From: Dictyophora rubrovolvata
Taxonomy: Eukaryota; Basidiomycota; Agaricomycetes; Phallales; Phallaceae
DNA: 64,000 nucleotides
Reading direction: 5' to 3'
NCBI GenBank assembly: GCA_029959195.1
Contig: CP114117.1
Location: 2,728,001 to 2,792,000, forward strand
The notes under the pieces were generated by a model, which saw only the letters and a list, made by a program, of their open reading frames with translations, had not been told where the DNA came from and made no database searches. Made by a program: the position numbers and the translations under genes. Below, piece by piece: positions 1-12,160 of the stretch; the first letter of the stretch is position 1, and every line of letters begins with the position of its first letter.

Positions 1-371
1 TCATTGAATCACAACCAAAGCAATAACTTTTCGAGGAAAGAAAGAGGATCAGAACAACAGTTATTCATTCCATGGAAAACATTGATTCACTAACGACAAG
101 TCGTATTGTCAGTCGTTAACGAAAAAGCCTGCAATATCAGAGCCCACCTAATGCGCAGCTTGTCTTTCGCATAAAAACCATAGCGACATGGAGCATTCGT
201 TGGTTAATAAATTGTTTTCCTAAAGCTTGTAGCCTTGGGAAATGACTTTGTTTGGCTGTTGAGATAGAGGATTAATCCTAAAGACCATACTATCATATTA
301 GTAGTGACATGGATCCGTTGGTCGTTTTCCTTGAAAGTCGTCTGCTGGGATAGGATATAATCCGACCATTC
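1..371. other. Gap, no gene seen
   Basis: No convincing coding stretch, RNA gene or repeat is seen in these bases at the window edge. Sequence is of mixed composition with many stops in all frames. Confidence 0.4.
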
Positions 372-560
372 TCAGTCATAGAAGCTGTGCTCCTGTTCAA
401 TGCCGCCAAGATCAAAATTAGGGAATCTAAATATGCCCCCGCTAGACGGCGAGACACCGACACCCGAGTCGACAGGAATGAAGTACGTGTTGGGATGGAA
501 GTAAGGGATTAGATAAAAACGAGTGGATATAAGATGATCCGCACCCCAAATATGCCAACT
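372..560 (-). other. Possible orphan terminal exon, unknown
   Basis: The minus strand stays open and protein-like from about 560 down to a TGA at 372-374. The predicted end reads ...IFRFPNFDLGGIEQEHSFYD, and a possible splice acceptor (CCCCAG) lies near 550. I recognise no family, and I found no convincing upstream exon between here and the end of the LEA-2-like gene at 722. It could be a relic exon, an alternative 3' end of the neighbouring gene, or chance. Confidence 0.2.
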
Positions 561-721
561 GGGGATGTATACTCAGCAAAGAAGCCTCTCTTATCATTGT
601 GTGTTAGCACAAGTTAAAAATAACATTATATTCCAATTCGTGATAAATATAGTGAGAAGGTGTCCTTATAAACATGCTGCAAAGATACTAAAGCGGGATG
701 AAGCGTTAGGTGATTTAATAA

Positions 722-2102
722 TTAAGTGGGAGTTAAAAGTCCGTCCAATGCTGGGAACGCAGCGATCAAGGGCTAGAAAAAAAAAATGTTGGACCGGGGA
801 TAAAATCAGGGGTATTTAAATGAATATACCTGCATATCTTGTAAAGTGAAAGGACAGGCAAAACTGACGCTTCCGCTAAAGGGAGGTGAAACGGTGATAC
901 CAATAATCGAAATTTTGATCTAAACCAAAGACAACCATCAGCATCCAAAAGACAGCAGAACGGAGAAAATCGCAACCGTAATCGTATAGTCAACATCCAG
1001 ATTCGACTTGGGAATGCCAGGTACGAAACCGCATTTCTCAGCAATATCTTTCAGTACATCTCCGTTCGGATCGGCGGCTTCCGAGTAACCTAACATGAAT
1101 GGGAAGGTAAAAGAAGTCTGCGCTTGACTCTTAAAATCGATGTTGTCCTCCTCTCCACCTCCTATCTGGGTATTGTTGATCGGATAGACGAGGGTGGCTT
1201 TGATGGCTTTGAGCACGACGTTGAAAAAATTTGGGTTCCTTACGCTAAGAAAATTTTTTGATAAGCATGGAGACACCTTTTGGTACAAGTCGGCTTACGA
1301 AATGTCGAGTCCTAATGATACATTCAAGGAGTTACTTGATGATTGTATCTGGGCATGGCTATGGGTTTCTGTGCAAGCTTGAAGAAGGTTACACTTACAG
1401 TGTTGGAATCAATGGGCGCGAGACCATCGAATGTGACCTCCGGAGGACGGAGGAACTAAGTAAAAACAGGACTTAATCTAACGTAAATCCAATCGTTGGA
1501 CAATCGTGCGGACTTACGATAGCGAGAGTTAGTAAAATACTGACGACCAGCAACACGACCGACATTAAACTACAACAGAAAAAGCGACCGATACAACTCG
1601 GACGGCTCCCCTAGCAAATATATAAGTATAGCTATCAGAGAGAGGGAGATAGAACGAACAAACACACCTTTGTCCATAAATTACCGCGATGATCCTGTCT
1701 CCACATCCTCAAGTCACCAGTAGATCTAAGAGAGAGACAAGTGTAAAATGCCAGACAACAATGACAAGGAAAGAAGAATCTGAGAGTGAGAACATACTTT
1801 GGAGGAGGGGCAAATGGGTCAAACTCGTCTTTGGCAGCAGCGTCAGGACCACCACTACCATGGAAGGCAGGGCCCATATCCATAGACTGATCCATCGACG
1901 GATCCATATCATACGGCTGGGGCTGGGACATGTGTGTATGAGGAGGGTACGTGTTATCGTACATGTCATATCCTCCTCCTCCTCCTCCTCCTCCTCCAGC
2001 TACGTTTCGACCTTGTTGGCCCACATCGCCATAACGATACCCCTGCCCAATGTCATTGTTGTTGTATGAACCGCCGGGGGCTCTGAAAGGATCATACGCC
2101 AT
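722..2102 (-). CDS. LEA-2-like single-pass membrane protein
   Basis: This resembles the fungal membrane proteins with a late-embryogenesis-abundant type 2 (LEA_2) domain; their function is not established. From the start at 2102 the protein has a Gly/Tyr/Pro-rich disordered head with a glycine run (a GGA-type triplet repeat near 1971-1998). Next come a basic stretch around MWRQDHRGNLWTK, a Cys-rich patch (IGRFFCCS) and one hydrophobic helix (MSVVLLVVSILLTLAIV). A beta-rich LEA_2 domain follows, with PINNTQIGGGEEDN, FTFPF and CGFVPG. A late exon at about 830-918 carries VSPPFSG and FACPF. The last exon is read as 722-772, ending in LLTPT. If the intron after DMQ is not removed, the frame stops instead at 806-808. 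The topology suggests a cytosolic head and a domain outside the cytosol or in a lumen. At least five introns are inferred. Confidence 0.75.
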
Positions 2103-2937
2103 AGTAAAATTAGTTGGATAATACTGTGTTTCGTGTGTTGTATTCTTATTCTTATTCTGATTTTTTTTGGTTTTGCTACAGAACTGAAGAAGGGAGAGGG
2201 GGGTGAATTTTGCTTGGGTAAGAAAGGCGCGCGGGTGGGGTGTGTTGTTTGCTGTTCAGTTATTAGACGCCCGTACTGCCTTTTTTTGAAACTCCGCAGT
2301 TCTTACAAGCTCTGCCGCACTGCTCCCGTGGCTCCCTTCGGTACGTCATTAACTGCAGCATGCACTCAGTTGGCAATTGGATAGTATTTCCATTGTTTAT
2401 TGGACCTTCTTTATTGGTTGACAACATGACTGTGTATATATGTGCGCCACGGGTTTTCAATAGTAGCCCTTCTGTCAGAGAACAAGCATCGCACGCATTA
2501 CACGGAAAGATGACTGTAGCGATACACTCAGGTGGCTGAAAAGACAATTGAGCCCCATCCCTAATAAAGGCAAGTCACGGTGCTGTTACCAGTTGACTTT
2601 TTCGTTCTTTTGTTCATGTCTCAGAGTCGGTACCGACATTAGGCCAGTATCAACTTCTTTTTGGTACTCTTGGGCTTCTTCCCAAAATAGTTTCTTTTGT
2701 TCCCCATCGTTGAAAGTGTGCTTGAAAATGTATTAAAGTTATGTGTGGACAATCCATTCTCTTTCGTTGAAGCATTCTGCGATTGAAATTTCGCCTCCTC
2801 TGATCTTTGAACGCTGAAACGCGCAGCTACCGTCCTTTAACAATTCCAAGTTCTTGTTACTTCTTGTCATTCCAGGAATCAACGCGCAGCCTTCGACACA
2901 TACTTTGGCGATCAAACCATCATTACCACACGTTGCC
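2103..2937. other. Intergenic gap
   Basis: This divergent region lies between the LEA-2-like gene (minus) and the gag-like frame (plus). It must hold both promoters. Short open frames on both strands show no family resemblance, and no repeat or RNA gene is seen. Confidence 0.4.
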
Positions 2938-3895
2938 ATGTCCAACTTACAATCCGCTCTTATTACGGTATCCGAGCCGGAACAGGCACAAGAAAAACCG
3001 CAAGTAAGTAGTGTCAGAACGAATTGTCATTAGAAATACTTGTTAACATTTATAGGTGCCTAAATCTCAAATGCGAGTGCCTATGCCACCCGCAGGTTCT
3101 CCATATGCCCCGAGCACTTTCGATGGACAAGATGATGACATCAAAGAGTTCCTTGAACAATTCGAAACTTGCGCAGAGGACGCAAGGCTCCATGACTCAG
3201 AAATGGTCAGATATCTCATGCGCTATCTCACTATGCGACAAAAGGACATTTTCGAAGCTTTCGATGGTTACGACGAGAACGACTGGACGCAGTTTCTTGC
3301 GTCAATTAAGGCGGCTTTTCCTACAGCGTTCGAACCCAAATACACCCGACGATCGCTTGCTCAGTTCACGAGCGAATCAGCTAAGCGTCCTATCCAGTCA
3401 AAATCTGCACTCGCCGCGTACTTTAGAGAATTCAACGCGATAGCGCGGTACCTGCTTAAGCGGGAAACTATCAGCGAAGATGAAAGCAATCGACAATTTT
3501 GGTTTGGCTTACACAAATCAACAAGAAAACGCTTCCGTGATAGACTGCTACTAATTCACAGGGATTTACCTCATGGTGATCCTCATCCGTATGCTAGTGT
3601 CTTTGAGCAAGGCTTGTGGGTATTTGAATGGGAAAAGGGGCCCGATTGGATGGTGGACCAACACGTAGAGCCTACTGTGGAGGATGCGAGAATGCTGTTC
3701 TCGAACAATACTGACGATGAATTAAACTTGCTATTGGGCAAACTACCACATCTGGTCCTTAACGATTTCGAATACGTCGTCATATATAACAAAATCCGAG
3801 CCATAAGTCAAAGTACCGCAGCCCTGCTCAAGAAGCCTATAACCATGTCCAATGACTACACTGGTCATCTAATTGAATGTAAATATATACCCTGA
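2938..3895 (+). CDS. Gag-derived protein, LTR-retroelement fossil or domesticated gene
   Basis: The long open frame 3056-3895 resembles the capsid-like gag region of Ty3/gypsy-type elements as found in basidiomycetes. It begins with a Pro-rich lead (PPAGSPYAPSTFDGQDDD), typical of gag proteins that open with an 'x-F-D-G' motif. A helical body follows with repeated Trp/Phe/Leu positions (RQFWFGL, RKRFRDRLL). An in-frame ATG at 2938, separated by a small likely intron, may be the true start, giving about 300 residues. No protease, reverse transcriptase or integrase is seen nearby, and no flanking LTRs were noticed. It is therefore either a lone gag remnant or a gag domain taken over by the host. 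The frame is open throughout, which suggests modest age or selection. Confidence 0.55.
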
Positions 3896-4244
3896 CTTAC
3901 TTTGTAATATTTGGACTATTTCTTTTTTGTTTGTCGTATTCGGGAACTACTAGTAAAAGATTGGAGTCTGTCATTCAACTTGCAAACTTTAGGGCTAGCT
4001 TCAGAAATTGCTCATATGCCAAATGATGCAAGTCCAAGCCAATTCCCGTCTTTCTTGACTTGGGCCTTTTCATGTCTATAAAGCCTTCCAAATTTTTGAT
4101 AATTTTTGAAAGTTCCGATGTCGTATATGGGTGGATTATCGACCAGTCGTACTGGTAGTGGTCGCTTCAACAGCAATGTGACATGGTGTGACATAAGTAT
4201 TTTCTCTAGTTCAGTCTCAGGCCTGCATTCCAAAGCCGCACAAA
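3896..4244. promoter_or_regulatory. Upstream region of NAF1
   Basis: This gap of about 350 bp lies between the gag-like frame and the NAF1 start and must contain the NAF1 promoter. No specific element could be assigned. Confidence 0.3.
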
Positions 4245-6169
4245 ATGGACCCTTCAAACGTATTCAAAATACCAAGTCTTATGTCTCAAGATATAGCTCT
4301 AATTATGGGTTATGTCGACCCTCCTACCCCTCTAAACCACCCTGCACCAGGTATGAGCTTATTTTTTGAGGAAACCCTGTCAAACCCAATTTTAGAACCC
4401 GAAACTTGCAACCGGAAGACAACCATGGATGAAAAGGAAGAAGAAGATATTAGCAGTAGTAGACATGAAAGCGAAGATGAGGAAGTTGAAAACACGCTTT
4501 TGGCAGGTGTGACGGAGAATGACGAAGAGAATACGAATGCGGCACCCCGGACAGAAATGTAAATGCGATTTACTATAGTTACTCATGCTTATTTGATTTA
4601 ACTCGCTTTAGTGACTCGCCCGACTCGAGTAGTTCTGATTCTGATAGCTCTGACTCTGATTCGGATTCGGACGACGACAAGGACGAAAAAACAGGCAAGG
4701 ACACAAAACCAGTCATAAAACCAGTCGAACTAGACCTCGATGAAGACGGGCCACCTGTTCCCGATGACTATATCCCGACGGCCCACGAAATCCCGTTAAC
4801 TTCAATACCTATACCATTACTACCCGATCCGGCTACATTACCCAACGAACCTTTGGAACTGGTCGGCGAAATTGGTACGATATTGACTGACACTATAATT
4901 ATTCGCGGCGGTGGTTCATCTAATGTGTATCAAACTGCGATGGAGAAGAGGCATGCCGTTTTAGATGAAGGGAGCTTACTCCTTTTCGACGATCGGACGC
5001 CGCTGGGTTATGTTTGGGAAACGTTTGGACCTACGAATCTTCCGCATTATATAGTTCGTGTGCCCCGGCGCATCAAGGCACCAGCAAAGACAGATGGTGC
5101 CGAGACGGGCGAAGACAAATCAGACGAAGTAGTCAATGCCAATGCTTTACTGGACAAAGCTACACTATCGCGACCGGTGTATTATCTACGCTCAACGAGT
5201 AAATTCGTTTTCACAGAGGCTCTTACAAGACTTAGAGGATCGGATGCGAGCAATCTACATGATGAAGAACTTTCGGAGCACGAGCAGGAGTTTAGTGACG
5301 ATGAAGCTGAAGCAGCTTTTAAGCGTTCCAGGTAAACCTTGTCCTTTCTTTTTCAGAGACGATAACAGCTAATTACATCATTTGTTAAACCCAGACGCAA
5401 AGGCTCGAGAGCCCCCTCGGTTTCCCGTTCCCAACGTCAGTATCAACACCGACGTTATGAATCTGTTACACACCCAGAACATAATTACGCTGATGACGCC
5501 GGATCATTATATGGCGATTCACCTTACGACATGGGAGAATCTTCGAGTTCATCATTCCACATCAATGGGCCTGCTCAACAAAACCGACAATATCTCCCGG
5601 TTCCAACCGCAGCTACAATGTCATCCGCGTCATCACCTCTATACCAGAATCCCGAAATCCAACGAGCGCTATTGAACGCCAGAATGTCTCGTCGAAGGAA
5701 AAGTACTACCGCTGCTACTTCTCATACCGACAACACTCAATTGCGAACAACATCGCAAGACCCATTGTCTTTCTCCCGATCGTTCTCGTTCGAAGAATAC
5801 GATCCTCGGATGCCTCGTCCTCCGTCACCAACCAGTCTCGCAATTGCCCAAGCAACAGGCCAATGGTCCAATGGCACGCCCTTTGTTCATGATTCGGCGA
5901 ATATGAATATGAATACGGTTCCAATGACAATGGCAACGTCGTACAGATCGCCTGCACCGGCTTCAGGCGGACTCCATCCTACTTATCACCAAGTACATCC
6001 TAATGCTGTTGACCCCGCTGCTTATGCTTACGCAGGCGTGGTTCCAGGCGTGGTTCCTCATATGAGCTCGCATTCGCAATTAGTAACGCCGGTACCTTAT
6101 CAGACTTTACCTCCCAATACCGGCACTTCTACCTCATTCGAAAGCGATGATGCGCAAATGAAAGATTGA
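4245..6169 (+). CDS. NAF1: H/ACA snoRNP assembly factor Naf1
   Basis: Naf1 escorts nascent H/ACA small nucleolar RNPs (with Cbf5, Nop10, Nhp2) in the nucleoplasm before Gar1 replaces it. I read three exons, 4245-4558, 4612-5331 and 5395-6169, each bounded by GT...AG. The protein starts MDPSNVFKIPSLMSQDI and has an acidic Glu/Asp/Ser head. The conserved Gar1/Naf1 core follows, with VGEIGTILTDTIIIRGG, LDEGSLLLFDDRTPLGYVWE and TFGPTNLPHYIVRV. A second acidic patch and a long Ser/Pro/Gln-rich tail complete it, about 600 residues in all. The core matches the family signature 'LDEGS...LGYVFETFGPV...YxVRF', so identification is firm. The tail is low complexity, as in other fungal Naf1 proteins. Confidence 0.9.
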
Positions 6170-6489
6170 TTTGCTTTCAGAGCTTCTTTCTTTTTTAAAA
6201 GTATCTTACTTGTCTATTTAAAATATGGGAAAATTCGGATTTGTTTTCTAGCATATCTTATCAATTACATACGTTTATATTCAATTGAATTACAGAATGT
6301 TAATTGAATTATTGCAGCTCATTGTAATACATTAAAAGTATGTATATGTGAGACTCTAACTAACCGGCAATCCCAAGTGGTAATGATAAACGAATACACA
6401 ACAACAGCAACTCTTACAGTCCCACATCCGTTTATCGAAGCGCACACGTAAAAAGGAAAACCAGGGAACGAGTCTAAATGTCTAAAAGA
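6170..6489. other. Convergent 3' gap
   Basis: This AT-rich gap of about 320 bp lies between the ends of NAF1 (plus) and the MFS transporter (minus). It probably holds both polyadenylation regions; nothing else is seen. Confidence 0.4.
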
Positions 6490-9462
6490 TTAAGGCTCTA
6501 CAGACTGCTTCTTTTCGGCAATTTGATCTCTCGAGTTGGGATTTTTAATAACCGAGTCGTCATCAGCAGAGGCGTCAACATCAACATCAGCGTCAATATC
6601 GTTAATTTGTCCATCATCTTCGGGTTGGACATTCCCCTTTTCCACGTCTCGTTCAATTGTGTTGACACCGTCGTTTACTGTTGTCTGTGGCGTGGTAGCA
6701 GCATCTGGTGCATTTCCGGCTTTGTCTGAGCGGACGACTGTTCGTTTGAGGGTGTATTTGAGGACAAAAAGACCTGAAGGGAAGAAACCATATCGTTAGT
6801 TTTGGGGCGCGGAAAAAAAATTGAGATAGAGTTACGTACTCATAATAAACCCGACGAATAAGAGTGGTGTGTCCACGATCCAGATTGTACTAATGCTCTT
6901 GGCATATGCGTGGAAGACTTGCTGGCGTACTGATTCAGGCTAAAGAAGCATCCAAAAAATTAAACGATTCTGTAAAGCAGGAATCATAATAAGGAACAGT
7001 ACCTGAATGTTTTTCAAAGTGGGTACATTCTGCGCTAGAGCACCCGGGGATGTGTCAGTGTGGTAGCCGGCTATTGAAGGAAGTCTCTTCCGCAATTCCT
7101 GTATGCAAAGAAAAAGGTGATCTCTGGTTAGTTGGGTGACAGAGTAGAGTGATTTGAAGAACTTACGCTGCTCCAAATAGCTTGTCCTATCGAGATACCA
7201 ATGGTGCCACCCAATGTTCTGATCAGCACAAAAACCGAAGTACTGGTTGCCATATCTTTCAAAGGCATAGCAGCCTGTAATGCGATCAAAGGTGTTTGGA
7301 AGAGGCCTCCAGTTCCGAGGGCCGCAATGAGTGGATAGATGGCTTGAAGGGCACTACATATATAAAAAATAGTAAAATATTTAATTGCAGATATCTGAAG
7401 ATGAACAACGTACGATGAGGTTGTATCAGATAGTTGAATCATCAAACCATATCCGAGTGTCATAACCCCCCAAGAGAACCACATGATACCTCTGTAATCT
7501 CCTATTTTTGAGAGGAGCACTCCTTGAAACGCCGATACGCCTGCTGATCCCAGGGAGAAGGGGAGCATCCTGACATGGTGAATTATCGTTAGCAGTACCA
7601 CAGTTAAAAAAGTTGGGAAAGCATACTTTATACCAGAGCTGGTTGCTGACGCACCCAAGGCTTGGAAGTAGAGAGGAAGGTAGTATGTTCCTGGAAGGGG
7701 GAGTCAATTCATTCAGTGTCAATGAAAGATCAGTCCACTGAAGACGTACCTGCAAAGAAAGCCAGTGCATGGAAAAACACGGTTATCAAAATGATGCTTG
7801 TCGTTCTTGTCTTGAACAGACGAGGTGGGATGATGGGAGATCGTTTCGTGTACAGTTCATTGATAGATCCAGCCAACAGACAAAGAACTCCTACGATGAG
7901 GAGGACAAACGTTGAAGGTACACCCCCTGAAGAAATTATGAATAAAAAGGAGGGGAAAAAGAAATGGATGGATAAAAGCGCACAGCCATTTTCACTGTTG
8001 TTGAAGCCAATCAACAAGCATACTATGCCGCCGATGAACAAGAAAAGTCCGATAAAATCGAACTCTGCTGCATGTTGCTGTAAAGTTTTCCCTTGATGAG
8101 GATTCAAATTCAAGAAAATGAACAAGATGACGCCCGCTAGTCCTCCGGTGGGTCTGGTTCGATAGAGCGCATGGTTACCATTAGTAATCAGGAGACATTA
8201 CGGGACAGGCGCTCACAAGTTGATCCAGAAGCACCTAAACGAGCATTCTCTATTCAGTACAAAACTGGGTGCAGCAATTGAATTGATTATGACGTACCAT
8301 CGCCAAGTTACATGTTGGGTAAGTGCCTGTATGCAGCCGATGAAATCCAGATGAGGACGAATGGGTTAAAGTACTTACTCCACCCAATAAGGGACCAATG
8401 ACGCTGTAGGAGGCTGATGAGAAAATTTTCGATACATCCGAGAAAAATTGAAATCTTACGAAGCGATTCCCCAAGTTGCTCCAATGAAACCACCGTATTT
8501 CCCTCGTCTAGAAAAGTCAAGTTCTGATGTGATTACAATTTGCGAAGCGCGCTTGCTTACTGTTCCAATGATACAATATCACTAATCGTGATCTGAACCA
8601 TCTGAAGTATACCTAATCAAACCAAGGGTCGTCAACCTTTTTTTCCCTTGTCTCGGGAATGAACGTGGAATGTGCCACAAACCTCCACCGCCTATTCCCT
8701 GAACGGCCCTACATACAATAAGCCAGGTCATGTTTTGTGCTGCGCCACACAATGCTGAACCGATCTATTAATAATACAAAGCATGAGTAAACCGAAGCCA
8801 TGTATTCTCATCAAGAGGTCAAATTGCGTCACGTACGAGGAAGACAATAATACAACTGTATAATATAGGTTTCCGACCCATGAGATCCGATAATTTGCCA
8901 TATAATGGAGATAGGGCAGCGGCAGCGAGGAGGTATGCGCTGAGAAAATGAAAATTAAAAGGGACTCAAAGCGACAGGGAAAGGTTCTTTTCGTTTACCT
9001 TCCTACCCATGAGTAGTCATTCCCACCCCCTAACTCGGACACGATGGTTGGTAAGGCAGTGGCGACACTAACGAGAGGATCGGGCTGTGAGTCGATAATA
9101 AATGGAATCCCTGACAGCTAGGCGACGTACATGGTCTGATCTAACGCAGCCTAAGAGAGAAAAAAGTTGAAGCAGGGGGTTTTGCAAGCAGTAGTGGCAG
9201 TCAGGGATCTCACCAGAAAGGTCGTCATCATAAGCCCGGAAAATACCAGGTACATGTTATTATGCGGTATATTATGCTGTTCTGAAACAAATACTGTATC
9301 AGAACCATTCGAGCCCTGAACCAAAAAGACAAAGGACATACCATTTGCTTTCCATGCCCCACGCTCCTTTTTCACAAAGTGAGCTTGAGACATCGTTTGG
9401 GCCGGAGCCTTGACCTCAGAGGCAGGCTGTACGTCGTGAATGGTAACGTCAAGTTCTGGCAT
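6490..9462 (-). CDS. MFS drug:H+ antiporter, 14-helix (DHA2) type
   Basis: This is a plasma or vacuolar membrane exporter of the major facilitator superfamily, likely proton-driven. The start at 9462 reads [17 protein letters not shown] (cytosolic head). The family signatures are visible in order: DQTM in helix 1, motif [25 protein letters not shown], and motif [10 protein letters not shown], the antiporter motif. Many hydrophobic helices follow, then a charged acidic tail that ends in AEKKQSVEP before the stop at 6490. The gene is cut by about a dozen small introns, so no single frame shows it whole. The relatives I know include fungal toxin and azole exporters, but the substrate cannot be read from sequence. 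It lies on the opposite strand to the reductase and FAD oxidoreductases downstream and could export a product of theirs. Confidence 0.88.
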
Positions 9463-12160
9463 GATGAACGTTGAGAAAAAACTGTGCCAGAGAAAAAGGG
9501 ATTTGTGTGCCCAAAGTCCTTTTAACCACACATGCACGGGAAACGCGGATCCTGAAATAGAGACGGCACTGGCACAATTGCTCAGATGATGTGTAATGGG
9601 TAATTTTAGGCTGCGTTCATAAGCCGTATCTTTTCGCCGTTTGCGAAAAACGCACCTTTCCAAAGGGTAAACAGTCTGCCGAAACTGTTCGGCCGTGCCG
9701 ACACAAGCCGATGCAAGGGCGAGACCTCCTTTCCGTGCAATTCAATCCGATACTTGCCAAATTGGGGAATATACATCTCCGGCAAACACGGGCTTGCATT
9801 ATGTAACCTATCGGCAATCTAATAATTGTGTCCTCGCGATGTTTCAACTGGCGGATGATTCAATGCTTGTGCTATGGAAAAACTTCAATCTAATTCCTAC
9901 CTTACTTTTTACTTTCTTCACTTTCTCTAAGTCCTATAAAAACCAATTTTGTCCGATATACGTGATCGGAGAAATAGTAAGCAACAATCAGCTAAAAATA
10001 GTGGCTCTGAACAGTCACCAGTGGCCGCCTGGATCTCAACCCTAAAGACAATTACCAAATAGGAACCGGAGGTATTTGCGTGTGTCTGCTTACTTTTCTG
10101 AAGTGACTCACTGAGACGTAATTTCACATACGGAGCTGGCTGCTTGAGTAAGTAGTATAAATAGCGTTTTCTCTCCAGCTTGAAAATTGTGCCGTGGCTA
10201 TTGGGCAAAGCAGGCTGGCTGAGGGCCCTTTGCCGCAACCCAAAGATGAAATCCGCTTCAAATATTAAAAGGGTTCAGTAAACAACCAACAAAAGCATTC
10301 GGTAAAGGTTAGAACGTGTGATTCATGATTGTGAAACTTACGCTCTTGTACATATTGAAAATGCCCCTCGGTACCGAAGATTGAAGACGTTTCTGCAGCC
10401 TTTTTTTCTCATACCCTCGTTTCCCATTCGGTTCAAGAACACATGGTCCGGGCGCGTTCCTACGAAACAGTTTGGGACTTGTCGAAAAAGACGTTGTATG
10501 AATTTCGACTCTTGAATTCGGACACTCAACAAGATAGGAGAAAATGCAAAATGAAATCTCGACGATTGTCATAATCGTGCCTAGTCCCGATTCATGTACA
10601 TAGGCTTGTATTCATTTGAATTCTGGAAAGAAGCCATGATCCGCAGTAACGGCTTCGACGGGGTCATTCAGTATTCAAATGATCTGGCTCATGAGTTAAA
10701 GCCAAGTGAGGTTGAAAGTGCGAGTAGTCTAAATTGAATCCATCCATTTAGAATGAAGAGAGGAGTAAAGGGGAAAGGGAAGGACATAAGCGGAGACCTA
10801 GCTGCGTAGCATAATCATTGAATAACCTGTTCATGTTGATGTGGCTGCCTTCTTGGTGATTCGTAGGCGCACCCGGATGCGAGCATAACTAAGAAGGAAC
10901 AACTGCAAAGTTGCGTGGTCCACATGCGAGTGAACCGCCAAGCAAAGAATTAGATGCAACAGTAAGAAAAAATATATACGACCGTGCAATATGTGCCTCG
11001 CCGAACGCCATCATTCAGAAGCCTTCCTGATTGGATTGGATGCAAAGTGTAGAAGAAATGCATGCGCAGCGATTTATCCGATATAGTAACCAATAAAAAG
11101 GAAGCTTCGATGATTTTGTTTTTATTTGAAGGGTATGTAGTACTTCACGGCGAAGAGCGTCAAAAATTACGGAGACCAATTCAGGAGAAATAACACTAGT
11201 CAAATTTGGAGAGCATTCAGTATTTCATTCAGATGATTCTGTAAAAAATATAGGTATTTGACGAAGTTATTTTCTGCAAGATTATGTGTAGATCAAGTGT
11301 TCAACTGTGGTAGTGTTTTCTGCGGTTCTCTGTGTCTGTGATTTGTGGTAAGCTGTAGGAGTCGCGACGCAAACATGAGCGCTTGTATTCGGAGAAATCA
11401 TTACGTAATCCACGTGACTTTGACGTGCCTGACAGCTGTTGAGCATACCTCGCAACTCGGTTGGATGGCGAAATTGGGGAAAAGTCTAAGCTATCGTTAG
11501 AGACTGGCATGTAATTATGCTGTGAAAAAAACCTTGTTTTTTACCCTTCAAGGTTGACGTACTATGCCATATAAGAGAGGGGGACGGGACGCCGGAGCTT
11601 CGCTGCCGCCGTAAGTAGATTGTGTTGGAAATGCGTGGAACTTTGCGATTGATCGCTCCTGAACACCCACCATAATACATCACGCGGTCAAACGCCGAGG
11701 CGCGTCAATGCCATTGCAAATATCTCTAGGTGGCAGTGTAGCCACCTTATTTTCGTTTCGAAAACAAACGTTTCGATGGTTAGCGTTCAACGAAGGGGTA
11801 ATGCTGCCTTAGAAGCATGAGGATCAGTGACAAGGAGTGGTACTTGACGTAATGTGGAGGTGAAAAGATCCTTCTATTCTTGATAAATTGACTAAGACGG
11901 CACAGGCGTGGCACCGATGATTTCCACACACAGATGACCCGTCTCATGTACATAAAAAGACGCCTCCTTCATCTACGCTAGCGGCTCGGAGTTCATCTGG
12001 GGATTCAAATCGCGAAAACCTGTCAAGCCTCCAATTTCGGAACACGTCGGGGGTTGGGTTAGCCTTTGCGTTCGTTGAAATACCTACATAAAGCCTCAGT
12101 TCCCAAGGGAAGGTGGTTGATCTGAATATCACTCTCTTATCGATCTATAATCATCTTATC
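9463..12160. other. Large intergenic region without recognised gene
   Basis: About 2.7 kb lies between the divergent MFS and SDR genes. Several short frames (e.g. 9695-10045 plus, 10309-10572 minus) have no recognisable motif and no matching exon-intron pattern, and I treat them as chance. A short perfect hairpin lies at about 11730-11749 (AGGTGGC, 6-base loop, GCCACCT). No tRNA or mobile-element ends were recognised. Confidence 0.4.

Noticed and set aside
1709-2069. Open frames on both strands across the Gly-rich region
   Set aside because: Shadows of the triplet repeat in the LEA-2-like gene's first exon.
9695-10045. Plus frame of 116 codons upstream of the MFS gene
   Set aside because: No recognised motif, no sensible splice partners, and mixed composition.
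11730-11749. Hairpin AGGTGGC / GCCACCT
   Set aside because: Only seven base pairs, with no T run or nearby gene end; not enough to call a terminator or RNA.
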